From: Longirhabdus pacifica
Lineage (GTDB): Bacteria; Bacillota; Bacilli; Paenibacillales; DSM-105158
DNA: 64,000 nucleotides
Assembly (NCBI RefSeq): GCF_004115085.1
Contig: NZ_QXJP01000008.1
Coordinates: 106,412-170,411 of the forward strand
Direction of reading: 5' to 3'
Shown here one piece after another: positions 19,569-27,735 of this stretch. A model generated the notes under the pieces. That model saw only the letters and a program-made list of their open reading frames with translations. It made no database searches and was not told where the DNA came from. Every line of letters begins with the position of its first letter. Positions within the stretch are counted from its first letter, which is position 1. The position numbers were made by a program, and so were the translations under genes.

Positions 19569-19669
19569 ACATTCTCACAAGTAAAAAAGTGAAAATGTAT
19601 TTACCATATTTTACTAAAGTATTCAGAATGAAACCGAAATTATTTTTTGCATAAGATAAAATACAAGAG

Positions 19670-19698
19670 GACGGACTAGTGATTTAGTTCGTCCCCTC
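19670..19698 (+). terminator. Hairpin after the MFS gene
   Basis: GGACGGACTA pairs with TAGTTCGTCC (one G-U pair) about 100 bases past the MFS stop. No strong T run follows, so termination strength is doubtful. Confidence 0.35.
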
Positions 19699-19724
19699 CA
19701 TCTATAGAAGAATCTTCTAACCCT

Positions 19725-19871
19725 TTAAGCTAATACAGCATATCTTCTTACGAAACAGTCTTCATAACAACCGCATCTCTGAAAGTATGTTGCGCTAGTT
19801 TCATATTATCTGTTCATGCCTCAAATCCTGTTGCAGCGAGATGGACATGGACGATCCGCATCTTTGTCTAA
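19725..19871 (-). pseudogene. Degenerate 3' remnant of a third YtrB-like ABC ATPase gene
   Basis: Translating the minus strand with one frame change gives KLLDKDADR then VHVH, ATGFEA, HTFRDAVVM and EDMLY, interrupted by stop codons. This matches in order the C-terminal 60 residues of the two intact ATPases to the right (LLDRDTEQAFVHVHRTSTGFEA, VEHTFGNDVVMERASLEDIMYY). Nucleotide similarity is also visible (GAAAGTATG; CCTGTTG followed by a run matching GATG-ACGTG-ACA). It is therefore a decayed third copy. Confidence 0.8.
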
Positions 19872-19881
19872 TAGTTTCAAT

Positions 19882-20355
19882 TTATAACGAAATTAGACCA
19901 AGCGCTAATAGAGCTGTTCCAACTCCCCATAAAACAATACTCAAAAATTGCCATACCATCACTTGAGCTTTAGTTCCTCCAAGAAGGATACAAAAGAAAG
20001 CGGAAATGGGATTACCAACCAGGATAAAATGACTTAGGAGAGAAACTCCCGGTACACCATACCGATTAAAATAAACCTGTGTTTTGTGGAATCGTTTGTT
20101 AAGGAAGCCACTTTCACTTTTATCTTTTCTACTAAATTTGGATTTTAATAGGTTGGCAAAAGAAATTACGATAACGACGGTCAAGAAATTACTTAATATA
20201 GCTAACATCAGTACCAATGGAAGGGGAAGTTGAAGCGCTATTCCCAACACCGAAGCTAAAGGGGCTTCCAAAAGTGGTATCATGCCAATAATGAATATGG
20301 CAATGAGTTGGATAAAAACATTCATTTCTGAGATCTGTTGTAAAAATTGTTGCAT
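19882..20355 (-). CDS. Small multidrug export family membrane protein
   Basis: A 157-residue protein with four hydrophobic helices that matches the PF06695 small multidrug export family. Features are FIIGMIPLLEAPLASVLGIAL near the N terminus, YFNRYGVPGVSLLSHFILVGNPISAFFCILLGG in the middle, and a C-terminal helix WGVGTALLALGLISL. The central cytoplasmic loop is strongly basic. Despite the family name, transport has not been firmly shown for such proteins. It sits between an ATPase remnant and the duplicated ABC locus and may have been inserted there. Confidence 0.78.
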   Translation of the reverse strand: MQQFLQQISEMNVFIQLIAIFIIGMIPLLEAPLASVLGIALQLPLPLVLMLAILSNFLTVVIVISFANLLKSKFSRKDKSESGFLNKRFHKTQVYFNRYGVPGVSLLSHFILVGNPISAFFCILLGGTKAQVMVWQFLSIVLWGVGTALLALGLISL

Positions 20356-20419
20356 GTTTTTGTTCTCTCCTTTAATCTGTTGGTAAATTTATCTAATATT
20401 TTCATCGTTAGACCTGTAC

Positions 20420-20486
20420 TATACTATATTCACTAAACTTTTTAAATATTTTTTTAATATACTATAATTAGTATACTTTTAAATAT
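20420..20486. repeat. AT-rich duplicated segment, left copy
   Basis: This segment (TACTATATTCACTAAAC, a T-rich tract, then ATACTATAATTAGTAT) recurs almost unchanged at about 22113-22187. Both copies lie directly downstream of an ABC permease gene, and they mark one edge of the duplicated unit. The inner TACTA-TAAT-TAGTA inverted repeat could be a weak terminator or operator. Confidence 0.7.
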
Positions 20487-20489
20487 TTT

Positions 20490-21074
20490 TTAAAATTCTT
20501 TTCGTTCATAAATGATTACGGAGATGCCCCATGAAACAGCATAAATAAGCATCGCCGCCAACATTGCTCCACTAGTAAATTCAGTAACTGCTGTTACAAG
20601 ATTTGCAACAAATGACCTGACTTTAGAGCCTGGAATAGTTATAAGGAGAAAACTATTCACGGCAACTGTTAAAAAATAACCTTTCTTTATCACATGAAAT
20701 AATGGAAAAAGTAACGAAGCAAACACTAGAAAAAGGGCAATAGATATGGCAATGTCTGTTACTGTATAAGGTTTATTGAAAATAAACAACAACGCACTTG
20801 TAAAGGCAATCGATACTATCATATGAACAATACCACCAAGATAGCGTGATGCAATAATTTCTTTACGTGTATAAGGTAGAGAATTTAGTAAAATATCCGT
20901 CTCTGCTTTTTCATCATAAGCATAGGAATTAAAGGAAATAGCAAAGCTCCCGCCCAAAAAAATAACAGCAGTATGAAAACCATCATAAAAAAAGGTTAAA
21001 AATAAAATAAAAGGAATAAAAAATAACATACTCTGTTTAAATAGTATATACTCACGCCATATTAAATTTAGCAT
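20490..21074 (-). CDS. ABC-2 type permease, copy A
   Basis: A 194-residue membrane protein with about six helices, of the ABC2_membrane_5 kind. It begins MLNLIWREYILFKQS and carries the shared segment DEKAETDILLNSLPYTRKEIIASRYLGGIVHM. It is clearly paralogous to the 203-residue copy B at 22188-22799, with identical runs in the middle (FNKPYTVTDIAIS) and more divergence towards the C terminus. GGAGGG lies 7 bases before the ATG, which overlaps the ATPase A stop by 23 bases. Its partner ATPase is probably inactive. Confidence 0.82.
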   Translation of the reverse strand: MLNLIWREYILFKQSMLFFIPFILFLTFFYDGFHTAVIFLGGSFAISFNSYAYDEKAETDILLNSLPYTRKEIIASRYLGGIVHMIVSIAFTSALLFIFNKPYTVTDIAISIALFLVFASLLFPLFHVIKKGYFLTVAVNSFLLITIPGSKVRSFVANLVTAVTEFTSGAMLAAMLIYAVSWGISVIIYERKEF

Positions 21075-21933
21075 GTTTCATCCCTCCTTTATAGTGGTAC
21101 ATAATATCTTCTAAAGAAGCGCGTTCCATGATAACGTCATTACCGAAAGTATGCTCTACATCTTGTATATTCTTCGCTAGAGCTTCGAACCCTGTTGATG
21201 TACGATGAACGTGAACAAATACCTGCTCCGTTTCCCAATCTAAAAGGTCTAAACTCCCCTTCACGAGTGTATAATTTTCTTCAATTTCATGTGTGGAGTA
21301 ATTAAATATTAAATTTCCTTTATGTATAAAAGCGATATAATCTGCAATACGATCTAAATCTGTCGTAATATGCGTAGAGAAGAAAATAGTACGCTGACGA
21401 TCTTCCTTTAATTCCTGTAAAACATGCAATAGCTCTCTTCTGAAAATAGAGTCTAAGCCCGCTGTTGGCTCATCCATAATAATAAGCTCAGCCTGATGAG
21501 ATAGTGCGATCGCAAGTGATACTTTCATTTGCATCCCTTTTGAAAATTTCTTTATCGCTTTATTCAGAGGTAACTCAAATTGATCCACATATCGATGAAA
21601 TAAAGCATCATCCCATTGTTTATAAGCTGGTGCTACAATTCGTTTAATATCTTTTACGTTCAGTCCTTCATAGTACACATTACTATCGCACACAAACCCA
21701 ATACGTTGTTTGATCTCCTTTTCATGTTGCCTATAGTTCATGCCAAATATGTTAACTTCCCCTGCATCTGGTCTCAGTAAATTCATGATCATTTTTAACG
21801 TTGTTGATATACCCGCACCATTTTCTCCAATAAATCCTGTTATGCATCCTTGCTTTACTTCTAAATTCATATTTTCAACAGAGAAACCTTTAAAGTTTTT
21901 CGTGACACCTTTTAGCTCAACGACATTTTCCAT
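21052..21933 (-). CDS. ABC transporter ATPase, copy A, Walker A lysine lost
   Basis: A 293-residue ATPase of the YtrB/BcrA type starting at the ATG at 21933 (MENVVELKGV, GAGGAG 8 bases upstream). Walker A reads GENGAGIST: residue 42 is Ile (codon ATA), whereas copy B has Lys (AAA). Walker B (LIIMDEPTAGLD), the signature FSKGMQMKVSLA and the switch His (FFSTHI) remain. The Walker A Lys contacts ATP phosphates in all active ABC ATPases, so this copy should be crippled. The D-loop is also GLDS rather than GLDP. The rest of the frame is intact, so loss is recent or the protein has a non-catalytic role. Confidence 0.88.
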   Translation of the reverse strand: MENVVELKGVTKNFKGFSVENMNLEVKQGCITGFIGENGAGISTTLKMIMNLLRPDAGEVNIFGMNYRQHEKEIKQRIGFVCDSNVYYEGLNVKDIKRIVAPAYKQWDDALFHRYVDQFELPLNKAIKKFSKGMQMKVSLAIALSHQAELIIMDEPTAGLDSIFRRELLHVLQELKEDRQRTIFFSTHITTDLDRIADYIAFIHKGNLIFNYSTHEIEENYTLVKGSLDLLDWETEQVFVHVHRTSTGFEALAKNIQDVEHTFGNDVIMERASLEDIMYHYKGGMKHAKFNMA

Positions 21934-21938
21934 TGTGT

Positions 21939-22058
21939 TCACTCCTCATATAAAATGTTCAATAGTTGCTGTAATTCCTCAAAAGGCAGATCCATTTCTC
22001 TACTGTTTGTTATCACAGCCATCAGTTGCTCTTTAATCACCTTTAGTTTTTTCTCTCT
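21939..22058 (-). pseudogene. Truncated copy of the YtrA-like GntR regulator
   Basis: The minus strand encodes REKKLKVIKEQLMAVI, then TNSREMDLPFEELQQLLNIL, YEE and stop. This is the last 40 residues of the intact regulator at 23664-24035, with few changes. Upstream of the Arg the similarity stops abruptly at 22058, so the DNA-binding domain and start are missing. It keeps its original place directly ahead of ATPase copy A, showing that the whole three-gene unit was once duplicated. Confidence 0.88.
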
Positions 22059-22106
22059 GCATGAAAAGGAGTTTCCATTTACACGAAATTATTGACGATA
22101 CCTCAT
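22059..22106. repeat. Copy 1 of a degenerate ~47-bp dispersed repeat
   Basis: Starting GCATGAAAAGGAG, this stretch resembles 43811-43857 (GCATGAAAAAGAA...), with roughly three quarters of positions the same by eye. It lies exactly at the break point of the truncated regulator. It may be a scar of a mobile element; its nature is unknown. Confidence 0.4.
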
Positions 22107-22112
22107 GCCGCA

Positions 22113-22187
22113 TTATACTATATTCACTAAACTTTTTAAATATTTTTTTAATATACTATAATTTAGTATGTTTTTTAAATGATTTTT
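22113..22187. repeat. AT-rich duplicated segment, right copy
   Basis: Near-identical to 20420-20486 (TACTATATTCACTAAAC followed by a T-rich tract and ATACTATAATTTAGTAT). It lies just past the stop codon of permease copy B and marks the repeat unit boundary. Confidence 0.7.
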
Positions 22188-22799
22188 TTAAAATGCTTTT
22201 CGTTCGTAAATGATCACGGAGATGCCCCATGAAACAGCATAAATGAACATACTTACTAGAACTGATCCACTGTATAAAGCAGGAACAGATAAATTGTTAA
22301 TAAAATTAGTAACTGCTGTTACATGATTAGCAAAAAATGACGCAATGGGAGGGCCTATAAAACTAATAACGAGGAAACTAATAATGACAACTGGTGTAAA
22401 AAAACCTTTTTTTATCACATAAAATAATGGAAAAAATAACGAAGCAAACACTAGAAAAAGGGCACTAGATATGGCAATATCCGTCACTGTATAAGGTTTA
22501 TTGAAAATAAACAACAACGCACTTGTAAAGGCAATCGCTACTATCATATGAACCATACCACCAAGATAACGTGATGCAATAATTTCTTTACGTGTATAAG
22601 GTAGAGAGTTTAGTAACCTATTCGTCTCTGCTTTTTCATCATAAGTATAGGTACTAAAGGAAATATAAAAACTCGCGATCAAGAAAATAAAAGCAGGATC
22701 AAGATGATCACCGAAAAAGATAAAAAATAAAACAAAAGGAATAAAGATTAATATTTGCCATTTCAATAGTATATAATCACGACGAATTAAATTAAGCAT
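22188..22799 (-). CDS. ABC-2 type permease, copy B
   Basis: A 203-residue membrane protein (ABC2_membrane_5 type) starting MLNLIRRDYILLKWQ. It has the same central segment as copy A (YDEKAETNRLLNSLPYTRKE, ASRYLGGMVHM) and a more divergent second half. It overlaps the intact ATPase B by 8 bases and should form the membrane part of the functional transporter. Comparable YtrA-controlled transporters respond to cell-wall-active antibiotics, so an envelope or peptide export role is an inference. Confidence 0.85.
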   Translation of the reverse strand: MLNLIRRDYILLKWQILIFIPFVLFFIFFGDHLDPAFIFLIASFYISFSTYTYDEKAETNRLLNSLPYTRKEIIASRYLGGMVHMIVAIAFTSALLFIFNKPYTVTDIAISSALFLVFASLFFPLFYVIKKGFFTPVVIISFLVISFIGPPIASFFANHVTAVTNFINNLSVPALYSGSVLVSMFIYAVSWGISVIIYERKAF

Positions 22800-23658
22800 G
22801 TTGCATTCCCCCTTTAAAGTAATACATGATATCTTCTAAAGAAGCACGTTCCATGACAACATCATTGCCGAAAGTATGCTCTACATTTTGTACATTCTTC
22901 GCTAGAGCTTCGAACCCTGTTGATGTACGATGAACGTGAACAAATGCCTGCTCTGTGTCCCGATCTAAAAGGTCTAAACTCCCCTTCACGAGTGTATAAT
23001 TTTCTTCTATTTCATGGATGGAGTGATTAAATAATAGGTTCCCTTTTTGTATCAAAGCGATATAATCGGCAATACGATCTAAGTCTGTCGTAATATGCGT
23101 GGAGAAGAAAATAGTACGCTGACCATCTTCCATTATTTCCTGTAACAGATGCAATAGCTCTCTTCTGAAAATAGGGTCTAAGCCCGCTGTGGGTTCATCC
23201 ATAATAATAAACTCAGCATGATGAGATAATGCGATCGCAAGTGATACTTTCATTTGCATCCCTTTGGAAAATGTCTTTATCGCTTTATTTAGTGGCAACT
23301 CAAACTGCTCCACATATCGATAAAATAAAGCATCATCCCATTGTTTATAAGCTGGTGCTACAATCCGTTTAATATCTTTTACATTTAATCCTTCAAAAAA
23401 CACATTGCTATCGTACACAAACCCAATACGTTGTTTGATCTCCTTTTCATGTTGCTTATAGTCCATGCCAAATATGTTAACTTCCCCTGCATCTGGTCTC
23501 AGTAAATTCATGATCATTTTTAACGTTGTTGATTTACCTGCACCATTTTCTCCAATAAATCCTGTTATGTACCCTTGCTTTACTTCTAAATTCATATTTT
23601 CAACAGAAAAACCTTTAAAGTTTTTCGTGACACCTTTTAACTCAACGACATTCTCCAT
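22792..23658 (-). CDS. ABC transporter ATPase, copy B (intact)
   Basis: A 288-residue YtrB/BcrA-type ATPase. Walker A GENGAGKST has Lys at residue 42, and the signature FSKGMQMKVSLA, Walker B FIIMDEPTAGLDP and switch His FFSTHI are all present. A C-terminal YtrB-like extension (FVHVHRTSTGFEALAKN) follows. The ATG at 23658 has GAGGAG 8 bases upstream and follows the regulator stop by 5 bases. With the permease and GntR regulator it forms the functional three-gene operon. Confidence 0.9.
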   Translation of the reverse strand: MENVVELKGVTKNFKGFSVENMNLEVKQGYITGFIGENGAGKSTTLKMIMNLLRPDAGEVNIFGMDYKQHEKEIKQRIGFVYDSNVFFEGLNVKDIKRIVAPAYKQWDDALFYRYVEQFELPLNKAIKTFSKGMQMKVSLAIALSHHAEFIIMDEPTAGLDPIFRRELLHLLQEIMEDGQRTIFFSTHITTDLDRIADYIALIQKGNLLFNHSIHEIEENYTLVKGSLDLLDRDTEQAFVHVHRTSTGFEALAKNVQNVEHTFGNDVVMERASLEDIMYYFKGGMQHA

Positions 23659-23663
23659 CGTCT

Positions 23664-24035
23664 TCACTCCTCATACAAAATGTTTAATAGTTGCTGTAAT
23701 TCCTCAAAGGGTAAATCCATTTCTCTACTGTTTGTTATCGCAGCCATCAGCTGTTCTTCAATCACCTTTAGTTTTTTCTCTCTCATCATTTCTAAATTTT
23801 GCTCTGCAATAAAAGATCCTTTTCCTACGATGGAATAAATAAAACCCTCTTTTTCCAACTCCTCATAGGCACGCTTTGTCGTAATGACACTCACTTGTAG
23901 CTCTTTAGCAAGTTTGCGTATAGATGGCAATGCCGTCCCCTTACAAAGGTCACCTGCTAAAATGGAGGATTTAATTTGATTCGTAATTTGCTCGTAAATC
24001 GGTTCTTTAGAGCTGTTGGAGATAATAATCTGCAT
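23664..24035 (-). CDS. GntR-family regulator, YtrA subfamily
   Basis: A 123-residue protein with an N-terminal winged helix (EPIYEQITNQIKSSILAGDL, ALPSIRKLAKELQVSVITTKRAYEELEKEGFIYSIVGKGSF) and only a short C-terminal dimerisation helix pair. This is the YtrA subfamily of GntR, which controls ABC transporter operons. It is first in its operon. A 32-bp inverted repeat covering its own promoter suggests autoregulation. Its truncated paralogue lies at 21939-22058. Confidence 0.9.
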   Translation of the reverse strand: MQIIISNSSKEPIYEQITNQIKSSILAGDLCKGTALPSIRKLAKELQVSVITTKRAYEELEKEGFIYSIVGKGSFIAEQNLEMMREKKLKVIEEQLMAAITNSREMDLPFEELQQLLNILYEE

Positions 24036-24089
24036 AGATTTCCTCTTTCTTTTCCATTTTTTAAGCTCAAACTGTATATTTTGTTTATA

Positions 24090-24121
24090 TTGTATATGTT
24101 ATATATATACATTATATACAA
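24090..24121 (-). promoter_or_regulatory. Operator/promoter of the YtrA-like operon
   Basis: TTGTATAT (24090-24097) and ATATACAA (24114-24121) form a perfect inverted repeat. On the minus strand it contains TATAAT (24112-24117), preceded after 16 bases by TTGCAA as a -35. A repressor bound here would cover the -10 element. Binding by the adjacent GntR protein is inferred. Confidence 0.6.
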
Positions 24122-24222
24122 CGAAATTAATTTTGCAACTATTTTTTTAATACACACCCTTGTATAAGCTTGATATAGAATTTCACTACGCGATATTCAC
24201 CATGAAACATCACTAAAAAACG
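24122..24222. other. Intergenic, -35 region only
   Basis: Between the regulator promoter and the GH94 terminator I see only the -35 of the GntR promoter and AT-rich sequence. No gene is supported. Confidence 0.4.
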
Positions 24223-24281
24223 CAAAAAAGTGCTGCACCCCAAAAGCTAATTTCACACTATCACTTTTGGAATACAGCACT
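24223..24281 (-). terminator. Terminator of the GH3-GH94 operon
   Basis: AGTGCTG/CAGCACT with an inner CCAAAAG/CTTTTGG stem is followed by T6 on the minus strand. It lies 84 bases past the GH94 stop and is a strong candidate. Confidence 0.85.
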
Positions 24282-24364
24282 ATTCAAGGGTTTTTCATTT
24301 TTTCATGCTCCTAGACACCAAGTTTTATCTTGGCTTGGACATACATGATGGTTTGGGAAATGAA

Positions 24365-27300
24365 TTAGGATATAAACAGTTCGATGACATTCTCCTCACT
24401 TGTCACACCATACTTTTTCAATTGGTTGTAGGACAATTTCATCCCACATGCTCGATATCGATTAGATACCTGTTCCACTTCCACAGCTTGATTGTTAATT
24501 TTGATACCTTGCTCCTTCGCATTCATATGATATACAAAGGTCACTGGATAATTGTGCAGACGGAAATGGAAGTGTAATCCGTCTAATTCAGTAGGCAATA
24601 CCGGATCAATAATGACATCCTCCGCTTCAAAACGAATTCCTAAACCGTTAGAAATAAGCTGATTCATATAGATTCCTGGGCCACTAGAGTAAATTCTCCA
24701 TCCACCTTTTACACCTACAGTACCTGTTCGTAATGCATGGAATTGATCTTCTGCCTCATAACGCGTTTTAAAGTTACCATCTGAACTACTGAAATACGCG
24801 TTACTTTGGCGACGTTCGGCATTATGAACGATATCTTGAATACCTATCGGATTAATAACCTCTAGGCCATTCCACACTTCCTCTTTATTACCGAGCTTAG
24901 CCATCGCTTCCACAAAACGAATATGTGCATGGACATACTGCAATCCAATTTCTCTACCAAAATTAGACGCTTGTTCTGCACGCTTAAAGTGAACGGATTC
25001 CCCACCATTATAATGTGCAGGCTTGCTCATTAATCTGACTCCATCTGGGCACGCTAAGTGTTTTTTTACGATGTCATAATGCTTTGCTGCTTGATCTTTG
25101 GAAAATAGCTCACTAATAATGCTTCGATTAATCGGCAATAGTCGATATTGTATACCTGTTTTTGTATCGCTAGGATGAAGCATTAATTCTGCTTTTCCTG
25201 GCTCTTCCATGTACAAAAATCCAGGAATGACATCGTTTTTCAGTACGTATTCGTTGTAATCTTGTTGAATCCCTTCTACGATGGCTTGTATGTCATCTGC
25301 ATCGTTTGGATGCACGCCATGTAATACGTCTGCTAATGTTGACAACACTTGATACGTTAATGCCACCGTCCAGCTACTTGCCATGTATTGCTTCAATTGT
25401 TGATTAGCAGGTTGCAGTGTGTCATCCCAATCACCATCTCCATAGGAGGAAAGGAACGTATCATGTAAGAAGTTGTTTTTAATATAATCAATAGCTTTAT
25501 GCATATGATCCAATAACGTCTCTTGTTTATCTGTAAAGTCATATCCATCTTTACTAGTGTAAGGTAACGGTTCTTGTAAGATACTGTAATCGTTTGTAGC
25601 AGCAAGATAGTCACCAATGACCTTTAGCGGCCATACAATCACGTCTCCGTGACTATGATATTGCTGTACTTTATAATGTCGATCGAACATAAACCATTGT
25701 GGCCAGCTGCCGTCTTCAACGTATTGATGGGAGAAAACGGTTTGAATGATTTCCTTGACCGTACCGTACTTCTGCATCGCCATGAAAAATTCCGTAGGGC
25801 CTTGGCACACGTCCCTTACTCCCCAAGCAGCTCCTCCATATTGCTCTAGACCATGCGGCACAGAGAAATGAACAAGCATATTATGGGTATACCACCAAGC
25901 TGTCGCGTTAAATTTTTGTAAATGGGATGTAGATGTATCGTTGCCATTTTTACCGTTCATAGATAAGGAAAAGCCATTCATTAATTCCAAATAATATCGG
26001 CGGTATTTATCTACTTCCACCGCAAATTCTCTTTCCAACACTGGTTTATTTTCTTGTTGTAAGGAACCTTGAATGACGAGCCTCCACTGATCCGTAGCCT
26101 CTAGTTCATATATCAGCAAGGAAGCTTGACTATCTTCAACAGTAACACCAAGCTTGTCTTCCCTCCCTACAGAAGCTACAGCACCTTCCAAGGTCAACTT
26201 ATATGCCAAGTGAGGATAATTCTCTGCACTGTTTGATTTTTCATCTGCTGTAATATTCACGACATGATCTTGAACCTCAAAGTGGAATGGTACTTCGTAT
26301 TCATTATTATTCATCGTCACTTGGTTTGTAATGAGATAGCGATAGTGACGACCAGATGCAGACTCCACTGTTAGATTGATTTCTTGAGCATCTACTACAG
26401 CATAATTGGTAACGATAGTGACGTCCGTCTCTGTTTTGTAATACCATTTACTATAATTGACACCTAATTCAAACCAAGATGGCATTGTTAACAAATAATA
26501 TGTTTCATCGACTTCTACATAGATGCGCTGTCCAGATGTTTTTAATACATTTAAATGATTCCGTTGATTACTCAACATTTTATGAAAAGAAGTATTTCCT
26601 ATCACTAACTGTGAATTGAAGACACCATACATAAAGGATGTCGTCGTGATCGTATCATCTTTTACCGTATGATTGTTTCCCGACATGATAATATGACCAT
26701 GTGGTCTTTCCATCAAAAGTTCTTTTTCTTTTAACACAACATGCTCATGACTGGCTGTGAAAAAGGAAAGTAACGTCGTACCGTCCCATTCCTCGTTATG
26801 ACGATCAGGATAATGTGCTTCCACCTCTTCTGTTGTCATCGGTAATGTGTGAAGTGGCTTCGTTAATGTCGTAAAGGATGAAGGTGGTGCTAACGCTTCT
26901 TGTAACACTTCCTTATGAGTCTGTACATGTTTCCACGCTGCTTGGATGTCTTCTTCATACTCCCGCACTGTCACGACTTCTGCATGATTTTCTTTAAACA
27001 GTCCATAAAATACAAAGCGGTGATCACCTTGTAATAGTACCCGCTCAGACTGAAGTGCTGTATATGCAAATTCATACTGATAGATTTCATTTGGCAATAG
27101 TGCCTTAGATAATGCCTCAGGTACGTTCGTTTCTTTATAAGATAATCCAAAAAATTGAAAACCATCTGTAGCATAACCTGATGCTTTACCGATTGTTCCT
27201 TGCTGCAAGTAAGGAAATCCTGCATGCTGCGGTTGGTTTTGACGAGAGCAAACCGCTACACTACCGTCGGCATTTTCAAAAACACGGTGATCCAAGTATT

Positions 27301-27715
27301 GTGCCATATAGGCTTCATTGGATTGAACAGCACCTTTGTCCGCTAAGCCAACATCCTGCCCATAGATGACGTCTACTTCTTTGTCTGTCCCTTCCACTTG
27401 TACATCCCAGAACCAAACACCACCTTTAGCCAATGTAAAAGTCACTTCATAATGGATGCCAAGTTCCTTTCCTGTCCATTTCACTTGTGTATCTCCAAAG
27501 GAAACGTGACTACGTGATTTAGTTCCTATCATTGGTGCAAACTGAATCCCATTCTCCTCATGAACACGCAAGTATAGTTGATTCATGGAGCCATCGATGC
27601 CATTTGCTACGACTTGATTCATCATCGTATGTTGATATGAAATTTCTTTTATATCTCCACTTTTTAAAAAGGTAAAGTTTATATTCTCCGATACTAACAT
27701 GTGTGTCTGTTCCAT
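24365..27715 (-). CDS. GH94 phosphorylase, probable 1,2-beta-oligoglucan phosphorylase
   Basis: A 1116-residue cytoplasmic protein with no signal peptide. The N-terminal beta-sandwich is followed by a helical (alpha/alpha)6 barrel carrying the GH94 catalytic segment GDGDWDDT (candidate acid Asp in 762-765). PTEFFMAMQ and the phosphate-site region NGGESVHFKRAEQA are further support. Cellobiose phosphorylases have about 800 residues; a length near 1100 is typical of 1,2-beta-oligoglucan phosphorylase (SOGP, Listeria Lin1839 type), which phosphorolyses sophoro-oligosaccharides to glucose 1-phosphate. The partner GH3 gene 20 bases upstream and the divergent ABC importer match the Listeria locus layout. 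GAGGGA precedes the ATG. Specificity is inferred. Confidence 0.8.
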   Translation of the reverse strand: MEQTHMLVSENINFTFLKSGDIKEISYQHTMMNQVVANGIDGSMNQLYLRVHEENGIQFAPMIGTKSRSHVSFGDTQVKWTGKELGIHYEVTFTLAKGGVWFWDVQVEGTDKEVDVIYGQDVGLADKGAVQSNEAYMAQYLDHRVFENADGSVAVCSRQNQPQHAGFPYLQQGTIGKASGYATDGFQFFGLSYKETNVPEALSKALLPNEIYQYEFAYTALQSERVLLQGDHRFVFYGLFKENHAEVVTVREYEEDIQAAWKHVQTHKEVLQEALAPPSSFTTLTKPLHTLPMTTEEVEAHYPDRHNEEWDGTTLLSFFTASHEHVVLKEKELLMERPHGHIIMSGNNHTVKDDTITTTSFMYGVFNSQLVIGNTSFHKMLSNQRNHLNVLKTSGQRIYVEVDETYYLLTMPSWFELGVNYSKWYYKTETDVTIVTNYAVVDAQEINLTVESASGRHYRYLITNQVTMNNNEYEVPFHFEVQDHVVNITADEKSNSAENYPHLAYKLTLEGAVASVGREDKLGVTVEDSQASLLIYELEATDQWRLVIQGSLQQENKPVLEREFAVEVDKYRRYYLELMNGFSLSMNGKNGNDTSTSHLQKFNATAWWYTHNMLVHFSVPHGLEQYGGAAWGVRDVCQGPTEFFMAMQKYGTVKEIIQTVFSHQYVEDGSWPQWFMFDRHYKVQQYHSHGDVIVWPLKVIGDYLAATNDYSILQEPLPYTSKDGYDFTDKQETLLDHMHKAIDYIKNNFLHDTFLSSYGDGDWDDTLQPANQQLKQYMASSWTVALTYQVLSTLADVLHGVHPNDADDIQAIVEGIQQDYNEYVLKNDVIPGFLYMEEPGKAELMLHPSDTKTGIQYRLLPINRSIISELFSKDQAAKHYDIVKKHLACPDGVRLMSKPAHYNGGESVHFKRAEQASNFGREIGLQYVHAHIRFVEAMAKLGNKEEVWNGLEVINPIGIQDIVHNAERRQSNAYFSSSDGNFKTRYEAEDQFHALRTGTVGVKGGWRIYSSGPGIYMNQLISNGLGIRFEAEDVIIDPVLPTELDGLHFHFRLHNYPVTFVYHMNAKEQGIKINNQAVEVEQVSNRYRACGMKLSYNQLKKYGVTSEENVIELFIS

Positions 27716-27735
27716 GACTTTCCCTCATCTCATAT

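Noticed and set aside
24365..27715. Cellobiose phosphorylase assignment for the GH94 protein
   Set aside because: The chain is about 300 residues longer than cellobiose phosphorylases, and its neighbourhood matches the SOGP locus.
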